A DNA stretch of 64,000 nt from Mycocentrospora acerina (Eukaryota > Ascomycota > Dothideomycetes > Pleosporales): the NCBI GenBank assembly GCA_022701365.1, contig JAKUHH010000284.1, positions 248,001 through 312,000 on the forward strand, read 5' to 3'. Position 1 is the stretch's first letter, and the number at the start of each line of letters is the position of its first letter. A model generated the notes under the pieces. The model made no database searches and had not been told where the DNA came from. It was given only the letters and a program-made list of their open reading frames with translations. Both the position numbers and the translations under genes were made by a program. This document shows positions 32,703 to 43,639 of this stretch, in pieces.

Positions 32703-34261
32703 GTCGAGTAGAACTCCAAACGGATGTATGGGCAAAAAAGAATGATTCCCTACATCTTCGAATGGAGCGAATCCTCCTCATCTTTATAACTATCATACAA
32801 CCACTCCCTATCGAGTACTATCAGGTCACCAATGTGAACAGGCTCGTGGCCAACAAACTTCGGCCTGCAAATAAAGTTCGGGACACTAAAGATGGTGCAT
32901 GTTGTACCTGACGCTAGCGGGCGGATCGTGCTCCGAGAATTTGTTCTAGCGGGATCGCGATGGTGCTCGGATTCGTGTTGGTTGCTCGTATACGTCTTGT
33001 AGTCCCGCCGCCGAGGTTGCCGAACCTAGGACAGGATGCAACTGAGGTAGGGCAGGCGAGCGGCGTCCAAATTTGGCGCCTGTGCTAACCGCATTTGGAT
33101 GCGTCTTTCCCCAATAGTACCAACATATACAAATTCTCTCCAAAGCAGATTTGACGACTCTGCCATTTAGCCGAGACCCTCTTGCCAGCCCTGGATCATT
33201 CGTCGCTTCTGAAACACACCGGCCTGCCGTTGCCCATAATACTCGACCATATACACATACGCCCGCCCGGCTTAGCTCTTGTGAAAATGCTCGCCCCTAA
33301 AGCGTGCGCATGTTAAAGCATCGCTTGCATCGCCCGCTTGGAAATATCGTGCGGAAGGGCAAAGTTTACGCCAAGATCAATAACAACGTCTCCACCCAGA
33401 TACCACATGGACACGCCGAGTGGAACAACTGAAACAACGATGCGTTTGCCCAATTTATTCCACATCATCCCATCTCACTCAAGTCCCAGAGGACAGGCTC
33501 GCTCCAATATTTGACTGCATCCCACGCCCTCTGCGGTCCTTGGTCCGCGCCTTCCCCTTTTCTATTCCCGGTCATCCGAAATCAACTAGATTCAGCCTTC
33601 CTCCTGTCAACCAAATTCTGTCCATCGGACTTGCTCTCCGCCCCCATCATTCCTGTTGTAACATAGACTGAAAAGCCTCCGCCAAGGGCACCAAGGTAGT
33701 GCGCTCTATCGCATCTTGATGCATCGCTTGCGCACGCGTCAATAGTTCATGCATCCTCCAAAGGAGGCAGCCCAGAGAGGCGCGATTTTTTTTACATCAG
33801 TGAAGTTAATGTGAAATCACCGATTGGCTAGAAAATACGATTGGGAATACCCGATTGGGAATACCAGATTGGAAGAGAAGGGGATAATAGGGTTGTCGTC
33901 TTGACGGATTATTCTGGACTGCCCTTTTTCGTGTTTCAGCCCAAAGCAACGATCAAAACGCCACTGCATACACAACCTCAAGATACGACACTAGGTAGAT
34001 CATCCCCACCTAGAACACCACTAACAGCCAAGTATTTGAGCTCGACTGAACCAAAGTTTATTTAAGAAAAAATTCCAAAGAATTGCAAGCCTATATACAT
34101 TTTAATCTTGATCTACCTCGGTATCTTCTTGACAGTTTGTTAGCACCTCTGCTAGAAGGTAAGACCAAGATATTCCGAGTTTGCGTACCAAGTCGATACT
34201 CTGCAGGCAACGAAAAACAGTGGAAATATCTCAGCATAAATACAACGTGCTTGGAGAATCT
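32703..34261. other. Intergenic
   Basis: No supported gene. Short direct repeat GATTGGGAATACC near 33840-33870. Left end is the GMC promoter. Confidence 0.45.
32782..32788 (-). promoter_or_regulatory. TATA box of the GMC gene
   Basis: Minus-strand TATAAAG about 80 bp upstream of the ATG at 32702. Confidence 0.5.
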
Positions 34262-36124
34262 TCAAGCTGACTGCAAGCCGAGTTCTGTACCTGGAGCAGG
34301 GAATGTCGATGCATGTATCTCCAACTTTCCAAACATAAATCCTCCATCCTCAGTAAGGTTTGCAGCATGCCATCTTTCCGTCGGAGGAGGAAGTTTGCTT
34401 GGAGTACTCGGCGTCGGATCTACGTGACATACCCGGCCATCGACCACGCGCATGCTATCGGCGTTGATGCCTGGGCTGACCCAGAGAGTCATATCCGGAT
34501 CATACTTTCGCTTCAACTTTGAAAGTCGAGGGTAGTTGCTTCCCCAAAATGAAGCCGACCAATTTTCCTCAGTTACACTGGCCTGTAATCTCTTATCAGC
34601 TGACTTGGTCTCAACAAAAGGGAGAATACAATGTTTACCTCGTTGATGTATGTGCCCATTTCGGGTGCTAGTTCCCTCAAACCGTTGGCACTCGTAGTAT
34701 TGGTCTTGTTCGCAATAACCAGGGCCACTGCTTTTCTCCATCCCGGATTTGCTGCCGTTGAACTGCCATCTCCAACATTTTGTCCTGGTGCGTACAGCAT
34801 CACACCCATGCCGCCACCAGTCTCTCGAAGAGCATTTGTAATATTCGGGCTCGTGAGATGTTCCGCACCCAGCAATCTGCTGTCATAAGGTATCACCCCG
34901 CGGTCGCGTCGGTCATTCGGCGTCGTGGGCTGCGGCACTAGAGTTCCGTACGTTCCTTCGAAAAAGTTTCGGTAGGTGTTGAAGTTGAATGGCCGAGTCT
35001 GGAAGGGAGTCATGCCAGGGAGACTTTGCATTCGCTCCAAGATAGGGCCCCATATCTCATTGGCATTAGCAATACCAGCTTGCTCTCCTGAATGGATGGC
35101 ATGGGCACGAATTGTTGTGGGCTGGATGTAGAATGTCCCACTTATGCCTTTGTCGTGCAATCCTGGTAGTTCACTCAGAAGCAGCTCAAGTGCGGCGCTT
35201 GTAGGGCGGATGCCAGGCTCGAGGGTCGATGAATCGAGTGTAGAGTTGATGTACCAGTTGAATCCAGTCACGGGTATCGTTGGATAAGCCTTCCACGTTG
35301 CTTGCACGATAATACCAAACGTGCCGCCTCCACCTCCTCTGATAGCCCAGAAAAGGTCGGAGTTCACTTTGCTGTTGGCCACGCGAAGTTCACCATCGGG
35401 TGTTACAATCAGAGCTTCAAGCCATTGGTCTACTCCGAGACCGTACTTAGCTGTAAGTGGTCCGTAGCCACCATTTTGCCCCCATCCTCCGCCTACGGCG
35501 ACAGTGGCTGTGATTGTTAGTATTCGATTCAAAGCAGAGAGCACTATTGAGTAAATACTTACCAGCTCCGCCGGTGACTGTAAATAGTCCGGACTTATCT
35601 AGCACGTAGTTCAATGGCAAACCAGCAACTGCCGGACCAAACGATACTGCTGCTTGAACATTCTCGATAGGGGTAATCACGTTGGCCTCCGTGTTGATTC
35701 CCAAGAGAGGGATTCCTTTCTTCGTAGGAGTGTAGGAGGTCAGAACACGTGCGCCTTGGAATAGCGATAAATCGATCAAGAGGCCGGAACCTCCATCGCT
35801 ACGGGAGAGTTGATCATGACCTGTTGTCAAAACCGCGAGGCGGATATTGTGTTTCTTCGCAAAACGCACAGCCTTTTGGACATCGCTGACTGATTTGGCT
35901 TGTAAACGGTAGTCAGGAAGTGATCCATATTGGTCGCTATTGTTTGAGGCAATGACCCCCGGCAGAGCGCTTTTCCACACCTCCAACTTTGGCCAGTCGA
36001 CATCAGTATTGAGCTTTCGACATCCCGGAGGGGTCGTTGTAGTACCGAGTGTACCTTTGGGTTGGGCGTGTACGATCCCCGAAAAGAGAATCACCGTGGC
36101 TTCTAGAAAACTAAGGTACTTCAT
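34262..36124 (-). CDS. Secreted FAD-linked oxidoreductase with BBE domain
   Basis: Three exons on the minus strand (36124-35563, 35507-34639, 34582-34262) give 583 aa. The start chosen (MKYLSFLEATVILFSGIVHA) is the first ATG and opens with a signal peptide. The FAD-binding type 4 domain contains LAVLTTGHDQLSRSDGG, whose His103 is the likely covalent flavin ligand; the second loop (GGGWGQNGGYGPL) has no Cys, so a bicovalent link is not evident. The C-terminal berberine-bridge region reads NWSASFWGSNYPRLSKLKRKYDP. Such enzymes oxidise carbohydrates, alcohols or secondary metabolites outside the cell or in vesicles. It is co-oriented with the GMC gene 1.6 kb away. Confidence 0.92.
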
Positions 36125-37688
36125 AACGATAGATGCTGTTGAATGTTGAAGATGGAGTTGTGGAATAAGAGTTGACAAGCGTTTCTAGGCATTTGCTTTC
36201 CCATATATATATCTATTTCCTTTCGCATGCAAAGTCATATCCTCCTATTGCAGGACCTGTGGAAGATTGCTACTTCCAATGCTCTTCCCATTTTTAGACA
36301 TTTTTGCCACTCTTCCCAGCATGGCCTGTCTGTATAGTTGGATCTGCTTCTTGTTCTCCTATTCCTACGACTGCTGTCTGACCATTTTCATTGGACCGTC
36401 TTACGTTTGTTCCCACCTCTTTCCTCACGCTCATCCTGCCAATCATCCGGGCTCTTCCGACCATACAACAGTGCGTGGAAGGTGCCGAAATATGTCAACT
36501 TTGCAAGGCAGACTGACAGGTGAAACATCAGTACGTACGTCTACGAGTGCGAGTACGGATGCGAGTGCGAAACGCAAAGTGGGATGGATCAGCGGTCGAT
36601 GCTTACGTCTCCGTAATTCCAGCGCACAATAATTAATAATATTGGACCAGTACTTTACGTTTGACGAATACGCGAGAGCGGTCAGTTGTTCCACGTCACT
36701 TTTCGTATGCTATGTTCCAGTTACAATTCGTACCGTTTTGCATCCGCGTAACCCACTCGGACACTGCCACGATATAGATTGTTGCGTTGTTTCTTTCTTT
36801 TCGTAAGGTCGAATGTTGACATAACACCTTATTCATTATTCAGTGGTATTCAATTTCGCAATGTAATCTTTCGATCAGTTTGAATGTGAGCCAGCAACAA
36901 AAATGTACCAGGGTGTTACTTGATCTTCGCACTTTCATCATTTTCACCCGGAACAATGCTCCCGCTGGCACTTCCTGCTCCTACAACGTAAATGAGATCT
37001 TTTGTGAAGGATTTGATAATAGAAATGAAAATAGCCCTCCTACGCTCCTCTCTCAGAGAGGTGAGATTCAATCTATCAAGTTCACCTCACCCCTCTTTCG
37101 AGATCGAAATGACAGTCGTGATGAGCTCTCAGCGTTGAGAAAAGCATGGAGTTGCAACATTTATTATTGATGTCTGGAGACGAGTGCAATCATTTGCTCA
37201 TCCTTATCCTTGATGTGCAGGTCTTGGATGTTGTCAGTCTCCAACCACGCAAACTTGGCAACTGAGCACTATACCTAAACTGAGACCATATTTTAGAGCG
37301 ACTGGAGAAATTCCTGCAACAAAACGCTGCCATTCCAGTTCCCTGTGCTCGGCTATAGGTAATGATGGTGATTGTGTTCTTGAGGAAACACAATGGACTA
37401 TTCCGCTTTTGTCAGATTCGTCCGAGCACTTCCTCCGTAGGGATATACTTGTTAATTCCCCTAATCGGATTGCTATAGTTGAAGAGGCTAATTGAAATCC
37501 TGCTGAACAATCATACTCTAGATTAATGACTCACTCTGACGTTGTCTCGGCGAAGCTGAGTATTTACAATAATGTTTCTATGTTAAAAGGGAGAAACCGT
37601 GCTTGTCTTAAACGTTCATCCAGTCTCTCAAACTGCCAGTTCATTCATAAGAAAATATCAAACTATCTTTGTGTATACTAATCTCATC
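36125..37688. other. Divergent intergenic region
   Basis: Separates the BBE oxidase (minus) from the SDR (plus). ORFs are short and motif-free. A short run of GAGTGCGAGTACGGATGCGAGTGCG near 36544-36568 is repetitive. Confidence 0.45.
36203..36213 (-). promoter_or_regulatory. TATA-like element of the FAD/BBE gene
   Basis: Alternating ATATATATAT run about 80 bp upstream of the ATG at 36124. Confidence 0.45.
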
Positions 37689-38720
37689 ATGGCTACCAAC
37701 CCTCATTTCAACGGCAAGACTAGCGGTCTCGAAGTCGCTGAAGCCTACGCTTCAGAAGCCAAAGGCAAAATCGTCCTCGTCACTGGTGTCTCCAAGAACG
37801 GTATTGGGGAGGGCATTGCCCGTGCCTTTGCTCATGGTGGCGCTTCCAAAGTCATCATTACCGGTCGAGACGATACCCGCCTATCTTCCGTCGCCTCAGA
37901 CCTATCTACCGCATACCCAGCGATTACTTTCCACCCCCACAAACTCGACCTTACCTCTCTTGAAGCTACTCGCCATTCCGCCAACGAGCTCCTCAAGAAT
38001 AACAGTATCCCAACCGTTGATATTCTAGTCGCTAACGCAGGGGGGTCGTTCCCCGGCGTCAGACCCCTCACGCCCGACGGAGTCGAAATGCACTTCGGCG
38101 TCAACCACCTAGCCCACTTTCTCTTCATCACCACTCTCCTCCCCAAATTGCGTCTCGCAGCCAAGAAATCCTCACCAGGTGCCACCCGAGTTATCATGAT
38201 AAGCAGCCTTGCGACCACCGTATCACCCTTCCGGTTTTCAGACTACAACTTCTCCGGCACGAACCCAGTGCCAGCTGGCGAGGCGCCAATCTGGAAGTCC
38301 CTAAAGCAACTCATGGGCGTGGACAAGCAGGATGGCTATATCACTGATGTTGCGTATGCGCAGAGCAAAACTGCAAATGTGTTGTTTGCAGTACATTGGA
38401 ACGCCCTTTTTGCTGACGAGGGTATCTACGCGTTCGCATTGCATCCTGGTTGTGTGCAGAGCCGAGCTGTGAGCACTTTGCTGAGCAGCGTAACGGATGA
38501 ACGGAAGGAACTTATAAAAGATGTATTTGACAAGGACATTGACCAGGGCGCTTCGACGGCGATAGTAGCGGCCTTTGATCGTAAGCTGACGCCAAAGAAG
38601 GGCGTGTTTCTGAGTGATTGTCAAGTCTTTGATGCACCACCGTATGCAATTAGTGAGGAGAAGGCTGAGAGACTGTGGAAGTTGAGCGAGGATATTATTG
38701 CCGAGAAACTTGCGTCCTAG
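37689..38720 (+). CDS. Short-chain dehydrogenase/reductase
   Basis: Intronless, 343 aa from the ATG at 37689; upstream codons have an earlier non-preferred start. The Rossmann motif is VTGVSKNGIGEGIA (residues 31-44), the NAGG motif is present (VANAGGSFPG), a Ser lies in MISSLAT, and the catalytic pair is Tyr223-x3-Lys227 (YAQSK). Gly-rich loop spacing TGxxxxxGIG is that of classical/retinol-dehydrogenase-like SDRs, NAD(P)-dependent. Substrate unknown. No signal peptide, so it is cytosolic, unlike the two oxidases upstream. Confidence 0.92.
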   Translation: MATNPHFNGKTSGLEVAEAYASEAKGKIVLVTGVSKNGIGEGIARAFAHGGASKVIITGRDDTRLSSVASDLSTAYPAITFHPHKLDLTSLEATRHSANELLKNNSIPTVDILVANAGGSFPGVRPLTPDGVEMHFGVNHLAHFLFITTLLPKLRLAAKKSSPGATRVIMISSLATTVSPFRFSDYNFSGTNPVPAGEAPIWKSLKQLMGVDKQDGYITDVAYAQSKTANVLFAVHWNALFADEGIYAFALHPGCVQSRAVSTLLSSVTDERKELIKDVFDKDIDQGASTAIVAAFDRKLTPKKGVFLSDCQVFDAPPYAISEEKAERLWKLSEDIIAEKLAS

Positions 38721-39172
38721 ATGGGTTAGGATAAGGACAGGATAGCCATCAAGCGGTAACGAGACTGCACTACTGCAGTCTCCAACCTGCCTTGAAATAT
38801 CTAGATGCATATCAGCAAAGATTTTGGCATGTACATTTACTCACGTTTATCAACTTCTCCATAGTAGTACACAAATTGCAGCTCAATCGGCGATCATATG
38901 AATAGAAAAGAATTAATCCATTATCTCCTGCTTATTCTAGAACCCACGTCTATTCTATCTATCCCTTTGATATAAAACTGTCAAACAGCACGCTGGCTGG
39001 GATATTGAGATCTTCAAGCCAATACCAAAACGCCGTTCAATATTAGCCCAATAATACGTCGTGAATTCAAAACTGCGATTATGCGTATACCATACAATCC
39101 GTCATTCTATACCCGCAAACAATGGGGTATACAAAAAACCAACCCATGGAGTCTATAGTTGCGTCGTTAAAG
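38721..39172. other. Convergent intergenic
   Basis: 3' regions of the SDR and the cell-wall protein genes. AT-rich, no gene. Confidence 0.5.
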
Positions 39173-40062
39173 TCAAAGCAACAGCGCAGCACCAACAATA
39201 GCCAAAACGGCTCCGAGAGTCGCTCCTGATCGCATTTGAGAAACTGCGCCCGCACCTACGTTTGCTGGTGGGGCGGCAGTGTTCTGCGTTGCAGCAGGAG
39301 ATGAAGAAGATCCAGAGCTTGAAGGCCTCGTCGACGACGATGACGACGACGCAATAGTGGTAGTGCTGCGTGATGAAGACAGGGAAGTGCTTCCCGACGT
39401 CGGCGAACCTGAAGAACGGGAGGTTTCGCTCGAGGTTGTTGGCGATGATGTGCTCAGAGCTGTTGAAGCCACGCTAGATGCAGCGCTGGACACAGTGCTG
39501 GATGCGACGCCTGATGCAGATGAAGATGCAGACGATTTCCCAAAATTAGTTTGAATGCGGATCTCTTCGCATTGGTCGCCAATCCACTGGTCGTACAGGT
39601 TGAAAAATGCTCCGCTAGAACACTGCCACCACCTGGTAGTGCCGCCAATAGCCAGAGAAGAGTTGGCGCAGATGGAAAAACCACCAGTGTAGATAGCGCC
39701 AGCCTGGGGTGGACCGTCAAATTGGAACTGGCGATTAGCCACAACTGAGCCAGTGCGGCCTGATTGATCGCGAAGAATGCCATTTTTGAGGGAGCAGACA
39801 AGGTAATTATCGGCAGCCTGCAGAGAACATGTGAGCAAAAAAGCACCATGAGTTAATACTCCGGAGCACAAACCTCTTGCGCGGTCGCTACTCCAGAATC
39901 CCGCTTATCGAAGCCATTCAGAACACCGATGGTGAAGTTGCTGTCCACGCTCGTCTTACATCCCTGGGGTGGGCTGGCATCCGGTCCGATGCCCTCAGGA
40001 ACAGCTTGAGCCATGGCTCCTGTCGCGATGAAAAGCGAGGCAACAAGGTTTAATGCGAGCAT
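39173..40062 (-). CDS. PIR/Cis3-like cell-wall mannoprotein, GPI-anchored
   Basis: Two exons (40062-39874, 39817-39173) give 277 aa. After a signal peptide (MLALNLVASLFIATGAMAQA) comes the conserved domain found at the C-terminus of yeast PIR proteins: YLVCSLKNGILRDQSGRTG, NRQFQFDGPPQAGAIYTGGF and RWWQCSSGAFFNLYDQW, with several Cys. A Ser/Thr-rich stalk of about 110 residues follows, suited to O-mannosylation. The last hydrophobic stretch (SGATLGAVLAIVGAALLL) looks like a GPI signal. Unlike yeast PIRs there are no Q-rich PIR repeats. It is probably a structural wall glycoprotein. Confidence 0.9.
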
Positions 40063-40896
40063 CGTGACTTCGTATCTGACAGACTAGCCAGTAGACCTCG
40101 GTATCTTGTGGATAGCAAAGACAACTACCAAGAATACTGTGGAGCTTATTAATGGGAAAAAGCGCAATGCGTGATATTCGTAGAGGCGTTGATGATGGTG
40201 GTGTTGGGGATGGGAAGAGAAGAGGCTGGGAGGAAGAATTGAGGTGGAGGTTGGGCTACGCGTCCTGAATGCGATGGTGCAACAACGACACGACGTGTAA
40301 AAGCCTGGAAGGCGCGCTTGTTCCAGGGTCATGTTGTACCTGCAGGATAACGCTGCATATGGCATGGCCGCCGCCTGTTGAGCGGTCGCCAAACATGTTT
40401 AATCCTAGACGCCACTAGAGCCGAAGTTGAACGTGGGCGTCATTGCGGCCGGGGGTCTCGTTTCAGCGACCGCGAGGGTTCGGTCAACCATATTCCCCCA
40501 ACCATTGCTTGGTGTGCAAAACGAAGTGCTTGTTCCGCATAGTTTGTTATGTCTTGGAAGATGCACGCATGTTATGCAGGCGCCCGCCACATGGGCTTGC
40601 CGCTAAATCTGTGTGAAACAACGATTTACGAGACCTCGTTGCGCAAATGAAGAAGCACGGCATATGCACGATTCAATAATACAATATTGATAGCGGCCAT
40701 CTAGAGGAGACTAGGCTAAACCTGCGAATCCTCCACCATGGCCACCCAAAGACACACATGCGGTTCCGCCACCCAACACCGTCTTTGCACCCATGTCGTT
40801 GAACTGCCACTCCATCTGGACTTGATGCATCCTCACCGCGACTTCTTCTACAGGCCCCGGCGGTAATGGCCCTTGCGCTTGTTGGACAGGTACCGA
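40063..40896. other. Intergenic
   Basis: Upstream of the wall-protein gene and downstream of the Q/P-rich gene. Minus-strand ORFs (40084-40392, 40405-40590, 40673-40900) lack motifs and are taken as chance. Confidence 0.45.
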
Positions 40897-42908
40897 TCAT
40901 TGAGCCGACACATCAGGATCAGCTAGCATTGCCATCTTGGTTTCGTTGCAAACCCGCATAATAGCAATCGTCTGTATGGCCTCCGCTCTTGTTCGAAGTG
41001 CCGGGGATTCTGTCTTATCGCGCTTGTTGAGATCCGGGTGGTTTAAGCTGCCGATTGTATATGAGTCGGAGCAGTGGGTCTGTATGCGCTTATCGATGCT
41101 ATCGGGCTCATGCATCATCTCAAGGAAGAAGAACTTGTACCATCCTGCACGGTTGAGAACAGGCATATATGATGGGTATGTAATCGATGGTGATGGTGCG
41201 TCTGCAATCAATCTGAGTTCCTGTGCGTGCGATTGCCGGTCATATTTCCAGAGTGGGTTCAAAGCAGGTTGGCAGGGTACCATGAAATGCGGTATCCCCT
41301 CCAGAGTCCACATCTTTGCTAATGCGCTATACGATCTGTAAGTGTAGAGATCTACGGATTAATCAGCTTTAGTTGAATTTTCTGTATGCAAAGATATTTC
41401 TCACGGCGAGCATCCTCGGTCAAATCTACCCAGCTCCCTATCACTTTTGGAGCTTCTAGCATACCCGTGTTCCTTGGTTCGAACCTTCTGTCTAGCGCAT
41501 CAAATACCAGATCTGCTAAAGCGTAAAATTCCCGCGTCGGGAGTTCTGTTACTGGGTCTGCAAATCTCCATGGTTCGGTGAAGGGAATGCTACTTGTGCT
41601 AACGGCTCTACGAGGAACAGAAAAACCAGGCGACGGTGACCCGCCTTGTGTCGAGGAGGGCTGGTAGGCCTGGTATGGCGATACTTGTCCAGATGAATGA
41701 GTTCCGAGAGGCTTAGTTTTCATGAGACTCAGCTCGCCTAGGTCTGCGGGAAGCTCTGCGATGAACTCAGATATTGATGGCTGAGGGATCGAATGCTGCG
41801 ACCCTGGTGTTGGAGGCTGAGGCTGCTGAGGGCGCGCGACCAACGGCGACTGAGGCTTAGGTTTTATGTGTAGTGGTGGGGGAGGGCTGACTGAGGACGG
41901 CCGAGACTGCTCCAGTAGTTGACCATGGGAGCTTGCTTGAGATACGGGATTCCAGTGCTCTTGCTGTTGGTGCTCTTGTGGTGTCGAAGCAGCTGGCGGC
42001 GGAGGATGTGATGGGGGAGGCGCCAGTGGATAAGGTGATTGATGTTGAGCAGTGATTGGAGAAGTCTGCTCGTGACCTGGATGAGGGTAGCCATACTGGG
42101 ATTGTGTCGGTTGTGGAGACTGTTGTGGGGGAGGAGTGTGAAGTGGATAGCCGTACTGTGATTGCGGTGCTGGTAGAGCAGGAATCACTGGGGAAGCGTC
42201 AGGCAAAGGGGGTGATTGCGCATATTGAGGTTGGCCGGGAGTCTGCAAGCCTCCTACTACGCCCATCTGCTGTCCATCAAGTCCGCCCTGTAGCGGCTGT
42301 TGTGGGTATTGACCTTGCCCATATTGTCCCTGCTGCGCGTGCATCTGCGCATACAGTCCGGTGCTCCCCGCCTGTCCAGCCTGTGCCGATCCGTAGCCTG
42401 TCGCACTAGGCGGTTGCTGTGGAGTCTGGGATGCCTGCGGGGGGAAATAGGTGTTTTGACTAGGATAGCCTGATGATGTTGGACTCGCATAGTTCGACTG
42501 TTGGTATGGGGAGGGCTGTTGTGTGGGGGGGTATGCATTCGACGTCTGCGGCTGTGACTGGGGCTGCTGCCATTGTTGCTGTTGCGGTTGGGGACTGAAT
42601 GCTTGTCCCTGCTGCTGATAACTATGGGGCTGGTTCTGCTGTGTTGGTTTATCTTGATAGTTGTGGTAACTCTGTACATGCTGCGGGGTCCCGGCAGTAG
42701 GCTTGTTCCCAAGCTTCGAGCTGATCGTCTTGGAAAGCTTGTCAAACATGGGCTTACCCGTCGTAACCGCCTGGTTCATCATTTGTCCAAATGCGCCGCC
42801 AGGCTTATGTGATTGTTGGTAGCCTTGCTGTTGCTGGCCTTGAGCCAGGGCGCTCTGCCCTGGTGCAGTGTAAGTGCCCGGAGGCGGGTTTGAGCCGTAT
42901 TGCGACAT
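40897..42908 (-). CDS. Q/P/Y-rich protein with conserved C-terminal domain
   Basis: Two exons (42908-41405, 41351-40897), intron GTGAGA..CCGTAG of 53 nt, 652 aa. The first 400 residues are low-complexity and rich in Gln, Pro, Tyr and Ser (many QQQ, PPP and QYGYP repeats), likely disordered and prion-like. The final 220 residues are ordered: TREFYALADLVFDALDRRFEP, then across the junction YTYRSYSALAKMWTLEGIPH and CQPALNPLWKY. I do not recognise the domain. A scaffold or RNA/vesicle-associated role would be speculation. The alternative reading without splicing stops at 41352 and loses a clearly conserved tail. Confidence 0.8.
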
Positions 42909-43639
42909 AATCTTTCAGCGCAATATTCAATGTGCTTGACTTCGAGGGTGACGGAATGCAGGAACGCATTCAAGGTTCTAAGTGGCATGGACTAGGCTGA
43001 AGACACGGCTCTTCGCGTCAGCCGCACCGGCTGCTATTCTTAGCGTGGGGGCTTTGGGCTACAAGCAGTCATCATCATGGCAATCGGCAATCATGAACAG
43101 AATTTGCAAAGCCTTGCAAGACTGTGTTGGAGAGGCGGCGCCATTTGAGTGATTAGCAAATTAAGATAACGTAGTGACTGAGCGGGAAGGATCCTGACAG
43201 CTCCAAAGCTTCAATGGATCGAGTTAGTGCACAATCCACATGGTGGGGGCTCGCCTTGCAACCCCAGGTCAGAAATCGGTCTTCCCATGTTGTTTACTCA
43301 CCTCCACTCACCACCTCAGTCGTCAATCATATACTATTACACATACATCCATGCACATCACGCATCGCAAGGCTACCTGTAAGGAGGCATCACATAAAAA
43401 TTCATTAAAAGAGCGCGAGGAACTCCATGGAGTCTTATATGACACTTTCTTGAGCCGCAACCTTCGTAACTCCACGCCAGGTTTTCCGTAATCAGAAGAG
43501 CCATATCCATGCCTAGTTCACGACGACAACACCAGCGCCCTGATATATATATGGCCTGTAACGCCGTTCCTCGCCCAGCTCGACCCGGAAAAGCAAAGAT
43601 TATCCACTCTGACGCCCATTAAACCACAGAAACACCAAA
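42909..43639. other. Intergenic
   Basis: Promoter of the Q/P-rich gene and 3' side of the CCCH gene. ORFs at 43214-43491 overlap one another and have no motif. No gene. Confidence 0.45.

Noticed and set aside
36338..36694. ORFs on both strands near 36.3-36.7 kb
   Set aside because: They overlap each other and contain short sequence repeats only; no protein motif.
30730..38720. Secondary-metabolite gene cluster
   Set aside because: No PKS, NRPS, terpene synthase, transporter or pathway regulator is adjacent; kept only as a low-level observation.
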